60,868 nucleotides of DNA from an uncultured Aquimarina sp. (GCA_947503135.1 CANNCQ010000014.1:1-60868), one strand, 5' to 3'; positions 21,322 through 31,415 are shown, counted from the stretch's first letter. Translations and numbers: made by a program. The notes: generated by a model from the letters alone, not told the origin.

Positions 21322-23229
21322 ATGCTTTTTAAATACCCATCAGTACTTTATGCTTTTTTAGTATTATTAATCCCTATAATAATTCATTTATTTAAACTAC
21401 GTAAATTTCAACAAACAGCATTTACAAATGTTCTTTTTTTAGAAAAGATAAAAATTCAATCTAGAAAAAGTTCCCGTTTAAAAAAATGGCTAGTACTATT
21501 AAGTAGGCTAGCAGTATTTTCTTTTTTAGTTCTAGCTTTTGCTTTCCCCTATTTACCTGCAAAATCAAAAATTACTGCTCCTAATAACTACATTATTTAT
21601 TTAGATAATTCTTTCAGTATGCAAGCTAAAGGAACTAATGGTAAGTTATTAGAGAAAGCTGTTCAAGACATTTTAACTCAGTTTGAAGAAACTACTGTTT
21701 TTTCCTTGTTTACAAATACAGAAACTTATAAAGATGTACAATTATCTGAAATACAAAATGAACTGTTAGATATTGATTATGTTGAAGAACAGTTATCTCC
21801 CGAACAAATTTTACTTAAATCAAAAAAGTTATCTAAAAATAAAAATGCTTCTGCATTAATAGCTATTTCAGACTTTCAAAAGAAAAAAGATTTTGATTTT
21901 GAATTACTTTCTAAAAAAGCCAATCAAATTATTCAACTGAAGCCTCAAAACACCAATAATACAGCTATAGATAGTTTATGGATTTCAACATCTGATGAGC
22001 AAAAAATATTACATATCGCTACTTCAAGCTCCTTAAAATCAAAAAATATCGCTCTTTCCGTATTCAATAAAGAAAAGTTAATTGGTAAGGTAAGTTTAGA
22101 TTTTTCTAAAAACTCAAAAATAATTAGCGAAGTTCCTTTACAAAACAACATTACAATAGAAGGGCTTGTTTCTATCGAAAATACAGAAGGATTACAATTT
22201 GATGATCGAAGATTTTTTAGCATTAACCAAACCGATAAACCTAAAGTTTTAGTAATTGGTAATGCTTTTTTTAACTTTTTACAAAAAATTTATAACCAAA
22301 AGGAGTTTGATTTTTCTAGTATTAAGCCTACATCCAATAGTATTGAGGACTTAAACAAAGTAGATTTAGTTATTTTGAATGAAAATGACACGCTTTCTGA
22401 TTATTTAAAGCAACAAATAGTCGCTTTTACCAAATCTGGTGGCTTACTCTGCATAATTCCTTCTTCAAAATCAATAGAAAGTTTACAAGCCTTTTTAAAA
22501 GAAAATTACAATATTCCTTTGGGTGACTATATAAAATCTCCTAAAAAATTAACCCAAATAAATTTTCAACACAAACTTTTTAATAATGTATTCACAAAGG
22601 AGATTTTGAATTTTCAATACCCTTCCGTAAAAAAGAGCTATGCGTTGGATTCTAAAAATTGGATATTAAATTTAGAAGACAATACTCCTTTTTTAATTCA
22701 GAAAGATAATGTCTTTCTATTTGCAAGTCCACTAAATGAAGAAAATACAAATTTTAAAAAATCACCTTTGATTGTTCCTGTATTTTATAACATGACACAG
22801 CAAAATAGCATTTTAGATAAAATTAATTATACCACAGGTAAAGAAAATGAAATCAACATCAGTACTAGTGTAGGGCAAGATGATGTATTAAGTATGAAAA
22901 GCATTGATAATGAATTTATTCCTTTACAGCAAGCCTTTAAAAATTACGTAAAAATAACTACCCACGAATTTCCATATAAAGCAGGAAACTATAAAGTAAC
23001 CACAAACAATTCACCAATTTACACGGTTAGCTATAATTACGATACAAAAGAGAGTAAACTTGACTACGCTACCTTTGCTAGTGCTAGTCCTAATAAATAT
23101 AGCAATTCGGTTTCGGATTATTTTAATAGTTCAAAAGCTAATTTTAAGACTACGGATTTATGGAAATGGTTTCTTATTTTTGCATTACTTTTCTTGATAA
23201 TTGAAATTATTCTATTAAAATATTTATAA
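21322..23229 (+). CDS. BatA-domain membrane protein with VWA-like region
   Basis: The 635-residue protein starts with the BatA (aerotolerance regulator N-terminal) signature: a membrane helix ending in IPIIIHLFKLRK, a cytoplasmic basic stretch (QSRKSSRLKKW) and a second helix (LSRLAVFSFLVLAFAFPYL). A von Willebrand A-like segment follows, opened by YIIYLDNSFSMQAKG, which keeps the DxSxS-type metal site as DNSFS. A glutamine-amidotransferase-like region (LVILNENDTLS) comes next, and a final membrane helix near residues 613-635. Relatives are widespread in Bacteroidota with no proven function. It overlaps the following gene by one base (TAATG), so the two are translationally coupled. Confidence 0.82.
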   Translation: MLFKYPSVLYAFLVLLIPIIIHLFKLRKFQQTAFTNVLFLEKIKIQSRKSSRLKKWLVLLSRLAVFSFLVLAFAFPYLPAKSKITAPNNYIIYLDNSFSMQAKGTNGKLLEKAVQDILTQFEETTVFSLFTNTETYKDVQLSEIQNELLDIDYVEEQLSPEQILLKSKKLSKNKNASALIAISDFQKKKDFDFELLSKKANQIIQLKPQNTNNTAIDSLWISTSDEQKILHIATSSSLKSKNIALSVFNKEKLIGKVSLDFSKNSKIISEVPLQNNITIEGLVSIENTEGLQFDDRRFFSINQTDKPKVLVIGNAFFNFLQKIYNQKEFDFSSIKPTSNSIEDLNKVDLVILNENDTLSDYLKQQIVAFTKSGGLLCIIPSSKSIESLQAFLKENYNIPLGDYIKSPKKLTQINFQHKLFNNVFTKEILNFQYPSVKKSYALDSKNWILNLEDNTPFLIQKDNVFLFASPLNEENTNFKKSPLIVPVFYNMTQQNSILDKINYTTGKENEINISTSVGQDDVLSMKSIDNEFIPLQQAFKNYVKITTHEFPYKAGNYKVTTNNSPIYTVSYNYDTKESKLDYATFASASPNKYSNSVSDYFNSSKANFKTTDLWKWFLIFALLFLIIEIILLKYL

Positions 23230-24482
23230 TGAAAATACTTATAAAATCCGCTTGTATCATAGATTCTCAATCATCTTTCAACAATCAAACGGTTTCTATT
23301 TTAATTGAAAATGGAATAATTTCCAAAATAGCCAAAGATATTACCATAACCAATGATATTACTATAATTGAATTGGACGACTTACACGTTTCGCAAGGGT
23401 GGTTTGATAGTAGTGTTGCTTTTGGAGAGCCTGGTTATGAAGAAAGGGAAACAATTAATAACGGATTACAAACAAGTGCTTTAAGTGGTTTTAGTTGTAT
23501 TGCTTTAAACCCCGATACAAACCCTCTTATTGACAATTCAACTGCGTTATCTTTTTTGAACTCTAAATCAGCTTTGTCGGCAACAAAATTACTTGGTGTT
23601 GGTAACTTAACTACGGGAGCAAAAGGACATGATTTGGCAGAATTATATGATATGCAATCCCACGGTGCTTGCGCTTTTTACGATTATAAAAAACCTATAA
23701 AAAATCCTAATTTATTAAAAATTGCTTTACAGTATACGCAAAGCTTTAATGGTTTGGTACAATCGTTTCCTCTTGAAAAAGCTATTGCTGGTAATGGAAT
23801 TGTGAATGAAAATATAAGCAGTACTCAGTTAGGCCTAAAAGGAATTCCAGCTCTTGCTGAAGAATTACAAATTGCAAGAGATTTGTTTATATTAGAATAT
23901 ACTGGAGGAAAATTACACATCCCTACGATATCTACTCTAAAATCTGCAGAATTAATTAAAACGGCCAAAGCGAAAGGTTTAAATGTAAGTTGTAGTGTAG
24001 CGGCATATAATTTAATTTTAGATGATAGTTACTTGCAGGAATTTGATACTAATTATAAAGTAACTCCTCCCCTACGAACAAAAAATGATTGTGAAGCTTT
24101 AATTGAAGCTGTGATTGATGGAACTATTGATATGATTACAAGCGATCACCGCCCAATGGATATTGAAAACAAGCAAATAGAATTTGATAATGCCTATTAT
24201 GGATCTATTGGTTTAGAAAGTATTTTTGGGGCACTTAACACAATACTGCCTTTGGAAGTAGTTATAAAAAAACTTACCAATGGTAAACAACGCTTTGGAG
24301 AACCTTTACAATCCATTAAGGAAGGTAACAAAGCTGATTTAAGCTTGTTTACACCTAATGCTACTTATACATTTAGCAAAAAAGATATTATATCTACCAA
24401 TTCAAATTCAATGTTTTTAAATCAAAAATTAAAAGGTAAAGCTTACGGTATAGTAGCTAACAACCAAATAGTAATATCATAA
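23229..24482 (+). CDS. dihydroorotase-like amidohydrolase lacking the metal ligands
   Basis: The 417-residue protein aligns with class I dihydroorotases along its length: GWFDSSVAFGEPGYEERETI corresponds to the family's D-x-H-x-H-x-R-E-P-G segment, and TSDHRPMD to the TDHAPH motif. Both histidines of the HxH pair are replaced (Ser and Ala) and the substrate Arg is Gly. The later metal-binding histidines also look absent (SFPLEKAI, LHIPTIST). Only the terminal Asp region is kept. It is therefore probably not a dihydroorotase enzyme. Non-catalytic homologues (pyrC', pDHO) are known to scaffold aspartate transcarbamoylase in other bacteria; that role is an inference here. It will be labelled dihydroorotase by simple similarity searches. 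Confidence 0.85.
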   Translation: MKILIKSACIIDSQSSFNNQTVSILIENGIISKIAKDITITNDITIIELDDLHVSQGWFDSSVAFGEPGYEERETINNGLQTSALSGFSCIALNPDTNPLIDNSTALSFLNSKSALSATKLLGVGNLTTGAKGHDLAELYDMQSHGACAFYDYKKPIKNPNLLKIALQYTQSFNGLVQSFPLEKAIAGNGIVNENISSTQLGLKGIPALAEELQIARDLFILEYTGGKLHIPTISTLKSAELIKTAKAKGLNVSCSVAAYNLILDDSYLQEFDTNYKVTPPLRTKNDCEALIEAVIDGTIDMITSDHRPMDIENKQIEFDNAYYGSIGLESIFGALNTILPLEVVIKKLTNGKQRFGEPLQSIKEGNKADLSLFTPNATYTFSKKDIISTNSNSMFLNQKLKGKAYGIVANNQIVIS

Positions 24483-24827
24483 ATGGACACTACTAAAATT
24501 ACCAGCAATTCAAAAACAAGTGCAATCACTTCTTATTTTACCTTAATAGGCTTTATAATTGCTTTTTTTATGAATTTAGAAGAAAAGCATCCTTTTGCTA
24601 ATTTTCACTTACGCCAATCTTTAGGGCTTTGGACTTTATTTTTTGCCTTTGCTTCTTTACTAGGTATTATTCCTAACGACAGTACTTACTTTTTAGCTTT
24701 TAATGGGTTTTTAATAAGTTTTTTTATTTTGTGGACTTATGCCTTAGTAGGTGCGCTTCAAAACAAAAAACAATGCGTACCCATAGTGGGGAAGCTCTTT
24801 CAAAAAATATTTAGTTTTTTGAAATAA
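24483..24827 (+). CDS. small DUF4870-like membrane protein
   Basis: This 114-residue protein has three hydrophobic helices (SYFTLIGFIIAFFM, LWTLFFAFASLLGII, FNGFLISFFILWTYALVGA) and the motif HPFANFHLRQSLGLW between the first two. That motif is typical of DUF4870/Tic20-like small proteins, which flavobacterial annotations often call import component protein. The ATG directly follows the stop codon of the previous gene, so it is the third gene of one operon. Its function is unknown. Confidence 0.75.
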   Translation: MDTTKITSNSKTSAITSYFTLIGFIIAFFMNLEEKHPFANFHLRQSLGLWTLFFAFASLLGIIPNDSTYFLAFNGFLISFFILWTYALVGALQNKKQCVPIVGKLFQKIFSFLK

Positions 24828-24870
24828 AAAAAGTGTCTTTGCTTTGCAAAAGACACTTTTTTTATTTCAA
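24819..24870. terminator. bidirectional terminator, 22-base perfect stem
   Basis: Two 22-base arms (24819-24840 and 24849-24870) are exactly complementary around an 8-base loop, with A- and T-runs at both feet. It ends the plus-strand BatA operon, including that operon's last stop codon, and the minus-strand response regulator operon. Confidence 0.93.
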
Positions 24871-24878
24871 GCTATGCT

Positions 24879-25583
24879 TTACTGCTTAACAACAAGTCTA
24901 AAACCTTCCCCATGAATGTTTAATATTTCAACATTCTCGTCGCGTTTAAGGTACTTTCTAAGCTTGGCTATATAAACATCCATACTTCTAGAAGTAAAGT
25001 AGTTATCGTCTCTCCATATCTTTGTTAAAGCTAATTCTCTAGTCATTAAATCGTTTAAATGAAGCGCTAAAAGGCGTAATAAATCATTTTCTTTAGGAGA
25101 CAGTTTTATAGGCTCTTCATCATTAAATGATAAAAAACGGAGTTTAGAATTCAAAAAGAAACTCCCTATTTCAAATTCAAACTGCTTACTTTCCGCTATT
25201 GAATCAACCGTTTTACGTTGCATGATTGCTTTAATTTTCATCAATAGTACTTCGCTATCAAATGGCTTATTCAAATAATCATCTGCACCTACTTGATATC
25301 CTTTAAGCACGTCTTCTTTCAAAGATTTTGCCGTTAAAAATATAATTGGAATATCCTTGTTCTTTTCTTTGATTTCTTTAGCTAGTGTAAAGCCATCTTT
25401 ATAGGGCATCATTACATCTAAAATACATAAATCATAATCATTTCTTTTAAACTTCTCAAAACCCTCCATACCATTTTTAGCATGGGTAACATTGTAGTTG
25501 TTTATTGTTAGATAATCCTTAAGGATAGTACCAAAATTAGGGTCATCTTCTACTAATAATATTTTTTTTGATTCTGTATCCAT
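24879..25583 (-). CDS. rprY: OmpR-family response regulator (RprY-like)
   Basis: The 234-residue regulator has a receiver domain with acidic pocket (LLVEDDP), phosphoacceptor Asp56 (CILDVMMP), Thr84 and Lys106 (LNKPF). A winged-helix OmpR/PhoB DNA-binding domain follows (LSPKENDLLRLLALH, TSRSMDVYIAKLRKYL). It lies 5 bases after the sensor kinase. Sequence and pairing fit the RprXY system named in Bacteroides; the signal is unknown. Confidence 0.9.
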   Translation of the reverse strand: MDTESKKILLVEDDPNFGTILKDYLTINNYNVTHAKNGMEGFEKFKRNDYDLCILDVMMPYKDGFTLAKEIKEKNKDIPIIFLTAKSLKEDVLKGYQVGADDYLNKPFDSEVLLMKIKAIMQRKTVDSIAESKQFEFEIGSFFLNSKLRFLSFNDEEPIKLSPKENDLLRLLALHLNDLMTRELALTKIWRDDNYFTSRSMDVYIAKLRKYLKRDENVEILNIHGEGFRLVVKQ

Positions 25584-25588
25584 TGCTG

Positions 25589-27094
25589 TTATGATATTAA
25601 CGGTATTTTTATAATAACTAAGGTTCCTTTCCCTTTTGTGCTTTCTATATTTATTTCCCCTTGATGATCGTCTAAAATTTGTTTTACATAAGCCAAACCT
25701 AAACCATATCCCTTTACATTATGGAGATTACCAGTAGACTCTCTAAAAAAGTTTTCGAAAATATTTTTTTTATCTTTTTTATTAATTCCTACTCCATTAT
25801 CCTCAATTTTCAAGATAATACTATTTTTAACATTTTCCGAAATTATGTTAATTTTTGGCATTTGTTCAGTGTATTTTAACGAATTATCAATAATGTTTAT
25901 GATTACCGTTTTAAAATACTCTTCATTTGCTAAAATATGACTTTTGGTAGCTTCTAAATTTAACTGCAATTCTGCTCCATATTCTTCAATTTGATCTTGA
26001 ATTTCCTGAATTGAAGATTGAACTAAATCATGAAGATTTTCTCTACCTTTTGGCATATTCATTTCACGATTTTCCATTTTCGAAATTCGAAGCACATTTT
26101 CAACCTGAGCATGTATACGTTTGTTCTCTTGGTCAATCATATCTAAATAAGTCGCCCTCATCTTCTCATCGTTAATAACTTTAGGGTTTTTAATAAAATC
26201 CAAAGCCAAATTAATTGTAGCAATAGGGGTTTTTAATTCATGCGTCATATTATTAATAAAGTCAGTTTTAATTTCAGACACATTACGCTGGCTTTTTAAT
26301 AACTTGTATGCATAAAAGAATGTAGACATTATTATTAATGAAAGAATAACTGAAAGAATAACCATTAACCCAATAGATTCAATAACAAATGATTTTTTTC
26401 CAGTAAAATTAACTACTAGTTGAAAGTTTTCACTTTGGTTTGCATTTTCAAAAAGTGACGATTTAAAAAAGTTAGCCCTATCGTTGTTATAAACAAAATT
26501 AGCCGATTGAACTGGGGTTGCTATTCCGTTTTTAAAGACCGCAAATTCGTAGTCAATATTGATATCATTTTTCTTTAATTCTGAATCTAAAAAATAATTA
26601 ATTTGATGGGCATTTACACGATGCTGAATGTTTAGTTTATTGGTGTACTCTCTAATTAAAGACTGATAAAAAGAATATTCATAATCTGCTATAGATGACA
26701 GGCTATGTGCTTTGTGTTGTTTTAAGTTATGTTTAAACCTTACAGTGTCTGTTTTCACGGAAGAAACTACACTATCCAAAGCTTTTCGGATTCTTAAATG
26801 TAATTCCTCATTCTCAAGTGTTGACTCGTTAGAATTTTGACTACAGATGTTCTTTAGTATATGTTCGTTTTTTCCTAAACTGTGTGATGCTTTCTGAATA
26901 GCATCAAATAAACTAACGAATTCTCGATTTTGTATTTTATCGCTTATACTTGCAAGCGCTCTATGGGCATTTAATTTGAAATAGTTTTCATTTTTGTGGT
27001 ACGTATCGGAAATAAGATATCCCTGAAGACATATAATGCCTGCAAGTGAAGTTGTCATTAATACGATTAATAATGCAAAAAAACGTACTTTCAT
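25589..27094 (-). CDS. rprX: sensor histidine kinase (RprX-like)
   Basis: The 501-residue kinase has a first membrane helix at about residues 5-27, an extracytoplasmic sensor of about 210 residues without a recognised fold, and a second helix at about 241-265. The dimerisation helix holds phospho-His285 in NNMTHELKTP. The ATPase domain has N (NIIDNSLKY), G1 (DNGVGIN) and G2 (GYGLGLAYV) boxes. No HAMP domain is evident. It precedes its regulator on the same strand. Confidence 0.9.
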   Translation of the reverse strand: MKVRFFALLIVLMTTSLAGIICLQGYLISDTYHKNENYFKLNAHRALASISDKIQNREFVSLFDAIQKASHSLGKNEHILKNICSQNSNESTLENEELHLRIRKALDSVVSSVKTDTVRFKHNLKQHKAHSLSSIADYEYSFYQSLIREYTNKLNIQHRVNAHQINYFLDSELKKNDINIDYEFAVFKNGIATPVQSANFVYNNDRANFFKSSLFENANQSENFQLVVNFTGKKSFVIESIGLMVILSVILSLIIMSTFFYAYKLLKSQRNVSEIKTDFINNMTHELKTPIATINLALDFIKNPKVINDEKMRATYLDMIDQENKRIHAQVENVLRISKMENREMNMPKGRENLHDLVQSSIQEIQDQIEEYGAELQLNLEATKSHILANEEYFKTVIINIIDNSLKYTEQMPKINIISENVKNSIILKIEDNGVGINKKDKKNIFENFFRESTGNLHNVKGYGLGLAYVKQILDDHQGEINIESTKGKGTLVIIKIPLIS

Positions 27095-27154
27095 TATTCA
27101 AAAGTACATATTTCATAAAGTGCTGTTTTAACGTTTAACCAAATGTTAACAACA

Positions 27155-27736
27155 TTAAGCACGCGCTTTTAATAATTGATAAAGCTCTTTTACTTTATTT
27201 TTAGTTGCTACCTTATCAATATTTGTAACTACATAATCTGAACGTGATATTTTCACCTCATCATCCCATTGATTTTTAATTCTAAGCTTCACCTCTTCTT
27301 CAGTGGTATTATCTCGTTGAATAACTCTAGAAATCCTTGTTTGTAAAGGCGCGGTTACTAAAATTATAACATCACACTGTTTTTCACCTCCTGTTTCAAA
27401 AAGTATTGCCGATTCTTTAATTACGAAATCAAATTTCTGTTTGCTATACCATGTTTTAAAATGCTTGGCTACCGCAGGATGAACAATCGCATTCAATTTG
27501 TTTAATTTGTGTTTATCTGTAAAAACCTGAGAAGCTATAAATTTTCTATTTAAACGTTGATTGCTATAAGAATCTTCACCAAATATTTTTTTTATGGATG
27601 CAACGGTCTCTTTATCGATTTCCATCAATTTCTTTGCTTCAATATCCGATATATACACCGGAACCCCTAAAGCTTCAAAATATGAACTTACTAAAGTTTT
27701 ACCACTTCCTATACCTCCTGTTAAACCAACTATCAT
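27155..27736 (-). CDS. coaE: dephospho-CoA kinase
   Basis: The 193-residue P-loop kinase performs the last step of coenzyme A synthesis (ATP plus dephospho-CoA). The Walker A GGIGSGKT starts at residue 6, followed by SSYFEALGVPVYISDIEAKK and the lid region (QTRISRVIQRDN). It starts one base before the stop of the YbbR gene region and is co-directional with it, the two being co-transcribed. Confidence 0.96.
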   Translation of the reverse strand: MIVGLTGGIGSGKTLVSSYFEALGVPVYISDIEAKKLMEIDKETVASIKKIFGEDSYSNQRLNRKFIASQVFTDKHKLNKLNAIVHPAVAKHFKTWYSKQKFDFVIKESAILFETGGEKQCDVIILVTAPLQTRISRVIQRDNTTEEEVKLRIKNQWDDEVKISRSDYVVTNIDKVATKNKVKELYQLLKARA

Positions 27737-28690
27737 TTATTTTATTACAATAAATTGAACTTCATTTTCCGACAAACGTACATTATACACCAAATTAGAG
27801 CTTTTGATTAATTTTAAAGACAATGTATTACTTTGTGGTGTTGCCTTTTTAATATCTACAGCTATTGAAAAATCTTCAGCTTTAAGCCTAGCATAATCTT
27901 TAAGGGCCACTCCAAATATTACGGACACTTCTTTTGGAAAAAGTTGTACCGCTTGATTTTCATCAAGATTCAATATTTTTATGGGAATTTTAAATTCACC
28001 TTCGGTTATTTTATCTACTTCAATTGAGACAGGTATTTTACTTTGATTAACTATTAAATCTTTTGAAAGATTCTTCAAATCGAGACCTATATTACCTTTG
28101 AAACTTTTTTGCAACTTCCTTAGAACAAGTTTTTCAGTATCAATAGTTGTTAAGGTATCTAAAATTATTTCAGGCCCTGTAATATTTATTGTTTTTTTTG
28201 ATAATGTAATTCCCTTAGAGGATATAAATCCATTTTCGTATTCAATATCTTGTTTAATATTTACAGGTATTTCTTTAGTGATAATTTTACTGAAATTTAC
28301 CTCAATAGTATCTTTAGAACTGAAGGCTACTTTACCCGTATACCCCAAACTTTCCTTTATAATATTCATCATTTTAGCCCCTGTAAAATAACTTTTCTTA
28401 GGACTTTTAGCGACTGCTTTCCTAACATCTAAATTTATTTTTTTATTGAAAACAAAGAATTTCAGCAACTGAAAGCCATTCCCTTCTAATATTAAACTAA
28501 CCTCTTGATCGCTATTAGGCCGAACAAATTGATCTTTACTAACTTTTGTGTATTCAATATTAAAATTAATTTCTTTAGAATAATTTTTTGAAAATTGGAG
28601 AGCAAACCACAGGAAAGAAGTGAAAACAAGAAAAAACAGATACGTTTTAACGTTTTTCTTTGTTAGTTCATTTATCTTACTTTTTCTCAT
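27737..28690 (-). CDS. YbbR-like domain protein
   Basis: The 317-residue protein has one N-terminal membrane helix (YLFFLVFTSFLWFALQFS) and extracytoplasmic YbbR-like repeats, for example KEIPVNIKQDIEYENGF, VNITGPE-type segments and IPVSIEVDKITEGEF. In Firmicutes YbbR (CdaR) proteins regulate the diadenylate cyclase CdaA. No cyclase gene is in this window, so the role here is open. It sits tightly between the glycosyltransferase (6 bases) and coaE. Confidence 0.82.
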   Translation of the reverse strand: MRKSKINELTKKNVKTYLFFLVFTSFLWFALQFSKNYSKEINFNIEYTKVSKDQFVRPNSDQEVSLILEGNGFQLLKFFVFNKKINLDVRKAVAKSPKKSYFTGAKMMNIIKESLGYTGKVAFSSKDTIEVNFSKIITKEIPVNIKQDIEYENGFISSKGITLSKKTINITGPEIILDTLTTIDTEKLVLRKLQKSFKGNIGLDLKNLSKDLIVNQSKIPVSIEVDKITEGEFKIPIKILNLDENQAVQLFPKEVSVIFGVALKDYARLKAEDFSIAVDIKKATPQSNTLSLKLIKSSNLVYNVRLSENEVQFIVIK

Positions 28691-28696
28691 AAATCC

Positions 28697-29701
28697 TTAT
28701 TTAAAAAATAACTTAGGAAAAACTTCTTCAGGGTTTTTATTTAACCATTGTACTTTAATAGTAGATTCTAAAAAACCCAATCCATATCCTAAAAATTGGA
28801 TAGCTGTAGCGTAAACACACATTACCCCTATTTTTATATTTTTATATTGAAGTGAAGCTGTTGAAAAGATTAAAAACATATAAGCAAGGTATAAACCTAT
28901 TAATTGATAATACCCTAAGGCGAGTAATAATAAACCAACTACAAAACCGAAACAAAAAAGTGTTGGAAACCAATAAGTAAACTTACCGCTTCCCTTGTGC
29001 CAACTATTCAAAATAGGTCTGCATTTACCAAACTTAGTAACTTGTAATTTAAATTTATCCCATGAAATTCTTCGTTTATGATATACCTCTACTTTTGAAA
29101 ACAAAGCCGTATCAAAACCTAATTTCCACAAACGCATACTCAAATCAGGATCTTCTCCTGGGTGAATATATCCAAATCCTTTTGATGTTTCAAAGGCATT
29201 TTTTGAAATCCCTAAATTAAAACTTCTAGGCTGAAATTTACCTAATTGTTCTCCTCCACCTCGAATTCCACCTGTTGTTAAAAAAGAGGTCATCACAAAA
29301 TTAATTGCTTTTTGCAAATCCGTAAAAGAATGATGTGCATTATCAACTCCGCCAAAACAATCTACATTATTAGCTGTAAGTGCTTTTTCTACTTCTTCTA
29401 AATAGTTATTTGGTAAAATCACGTCACTATCGAGCACTAAGAAATAGTTTCCTTTAGCCTTTTTCATTCCATAATTACGGCTATCACCAGGTCCAGAGTT
29501 TTCTTTAAAAAAATAACTTATATTTAATTTACTCTTAAATTGATTTACTACATCTTTGGATGTTTCAGAAGAGCCGTCTTCAATAATAACAATTTCAAAA
29601 CCCTTATCATAGTTAAGCATAGTCATGCTTTCTAACAATTCCAAAACCTCTATAGGACGGTTGTAAACAGGTATAATAAAAGAAAAATAGTGTGTCAACA
29701 A
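28697..29701 (-). CDS. family 2 glycosyltransferase, membrane-attached
   Basis: The 334-residue protein has a GT-A domain: SFIIPVYNRPIEVLELLES nucleotide-sugar segment, acidic IIEDGSSE, the metal motif in YFLVLDSDVILP and the acceptor-side motif HPGEDPDLSMRLWKLG. Two or three hydrophobic helices (about residues 245-310) anchor the C-terminus. The substrate cannot be told from sequence. It is the first gene of a three-gene run with the YbbR protein and coaE; a glycolipid or glycan role is only inferred. Confidence 0.88.
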   Translation of the reverse strand: MLTHYFSFIIPVYNRPIEVLELLESMTMLNYDKGFEIVIIEDGSSETSKDVVNQFKSKLNISYFFKENSGPGDSRNYGMKKAKGNYFLVLDSDVILPNNYLEEVEKALTANNVDCFGGVDNAHHSFTDLQKAINFVMTSFLTTGGIRGGGEQLGKFQPRSFNLGISKNAFETSKGFGYIHPGEDPDLSMRLWKLGFDTALFSKVEVYHKRRISWDKFKLQVTKFGKCRPILNSWHKGSGKFTYWFPTLFCFGFVVGLLLLALGYYQLIGLYLAYMFLIFSTASLQYKNIKIGVMCVYATAIQFLGYGLGFLESTIKVQWLNKNPEEVFPKLFFK

Positions 29702-29786
29702 AATCTAATTTTTAAGACTAGCTAATTTATGTATTCTTCAATTAAGAAAGGAATAATTATAGGTAGATGTTTCTTTTCTGTTTAAG

Positions 29787-31412
29787 TTACAAATATACCT
29801 TGCCACTAAATGTTCTATCACCCGAAAGCACTCTATAAATATATATTCCTAAACTTAAACTACTTCCTACGTATTCGGTTAAGTTATAATTATAAAAACC
29901 TTTCGACATCATTTCATTAGTTACTACCCCTATGCGTTGTCCTGTGAGTGAATACAAAGTAATATTTACATGTGAAGTTTCTGCTTTATCTATAGTTAAT
30001 ATAGTATCTCCATTATTTTGTTGGTATGATTTTACTTTGGTTCGGTTTGAAAACACTGTGACTGGCATGCCTATTTCAGAGCTACCAATACAATCAAAAC
30101 CTAAATCACTTTTTTCTATAGATTGCCCTAACAGTGCTTCATCTACAGTTTGACTATCTATACATAACCAGTCTTTCATAACGGAACTGTACAATTGCCT
30201 AAAATCGGTTTTATATTTCAAATTCCCTATAACATCCAAATCGCTTAAATTGGGGTGCTGCCCAACAAAACCATTCCCATTTAGGCCTGGACCAAAAAAA
30301 AGCACCGGCGCTGCTTGTCCGTGATCTGTTCCGTTAGATCCATTTTCTTCGACTCTTCTTCCAAATTCAGAAATAGTCATAGTCAACACTTTTTCATTTA
30401 AATCAGCACTTTTTAAATCATCATAAAAAAATGTTATATTTTTTGAGATTTCTTCCCACAATTCAGTATGTTTATCGGCCTGATTTGCATGAGTATCAAA
30501 ACCATCAATACTAACCATGTATACTTTTGTACCCAGATTTCCTTTAATCATTCGAGCTACTATAGCTAATTGTTTTCCTATTCCTGAATCAGAATATTCA
30601 ACAGAATTAGTAGCATTGCTATAAGCGTCAAATATTGTTTTTGCGTAAGTAAATGTATTATTGGTTACACTTCGTAAATACGATAATCGAGTTCCATAAG
30701 TACAATCGGGTAAATCTGTTAAACTATGTAATGCTCCTGTTTCTCCAATACGTTCCAATTCTTCAGGATTGGAAACCGTAAGTGCATAATTACTTACCCC
30801 CTGTCCATCAAAAATTAAATTACCTATACTTCCTATTTGTATCGCTGCAGGTATTTCTGGTGGATTAATTAAAAAATCTGGATGTAAACCTTCAAAATAC
30901 CTTCCCATAAACCCCGAATCTTCCTCTTCTTTTAAATCGGTACTTGCCCAAATATTTGAAGATTTAAAATGAGACAGGTCTTGGTTTTCATAGCCTACAC
31001 CATGTACTACTTTCATAGCTCCTTCTCCCCACAAACCTTGTATATTTCGCATGGATTCGGGTATTCCAAAATCATCACTTAATTTGTATAATGTGTTTTC
31101 TTTATGATGTATCGTAGGTCGATTATTAGCGTAATTATCAAAATCATAAATAGGAACAATCGTATTTAATCCGTCGTTCCCTCCTTTTAATCTCATTAAA
31201 ACTAATATTCGATCGGTTTCCGTTTCAGAAATAGCTTGTGTTAATTTTGATGGTATGGAAGCTGTAATATTGGTATTAGCTAACATCATACTTCCTCCTC
31301 CTACCAACCCCAAAGCTTGTAAAAATGACCTCCTACTCCATCGCTCATGCTCCTGCTTATGAATATCGGCTTTAGAATTGTTTTTGTTATTTTTTATATT
31401 AGAAGTACACAT
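29787..31412 (-). CDS. DUF1501 protein with Tat signal and T9SS sorting domain
   Basis: This 541-residue protein has a twin-arginine motif (WSRRSFLQALGLVGGG at about residues 26-40) followed by a hydrophobic segment. The DUF1501 body, related to the alkaline phosphatase/sulfatase fold, includes VLMRLKGGNDGLNTIVP, MVSIDGFDTHANQ and TISEFGRRVEENGSNGTDHG. The C-terminal 80 residues are a type A T9SS sorting domain (ITLYSLTGQRIG, then YIYRVLSGDRTFSGKVYL). It starts 3 bases after the DUF1800 gene, a pairing seen in many bacteria. Its substrate is unknown. Tat then T9SS export would allow a cofactor-loaded protein to reach the surface, which is inference. Confidence 0.9.
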   Translation of the reverse strand: MCTSNIKNNKNNSKADIHKQEHERWSRRSFLQALGLVGGGSMMLANTNITASIPSKLTQAISETETDRILVLMRLKGGNDGLNTIVPIYDFDNYANNRPTIHHKENTLYKLSDDFGIPESMRNIQGLWGEGAMKVVHGVGYENQDLSHFKSSNIWASTDLKEEEDSGFMGRYFEGLHPDFLINPPEIPAAIQIGSIGNLIFDGQGVSNYALTVSNPEELERIGETGALHSLTDLPDCTYGTRLSYLRSVTNNTFTYAKTIFDAYSNATNSVEYSDSGIGKQLAIVARMIKGNLGTKVYMVSIDGFDTHANQADKHTELWEEISKNITFFYDDLKSADLNEKVLTMTISEFGRRVEENGSNGTDHGQAAPVLFFGPGLNGNGFVGQHPNLSDLDVIGNLKYKTDFRQLYSSVMKDWLCIDSQTVDEALLGQSIEKSDLGFDCIGSSEIGMPVTVFSNRTKVKSYQQNNGDTILTIDKAETSHVNITLYSLTGQRIGVVTNEMMSKGFYNYNLTEYVGSSLSLGIYIYRVLSGDRTFSGKVYL

Positions 31413-31415
31413 AAG

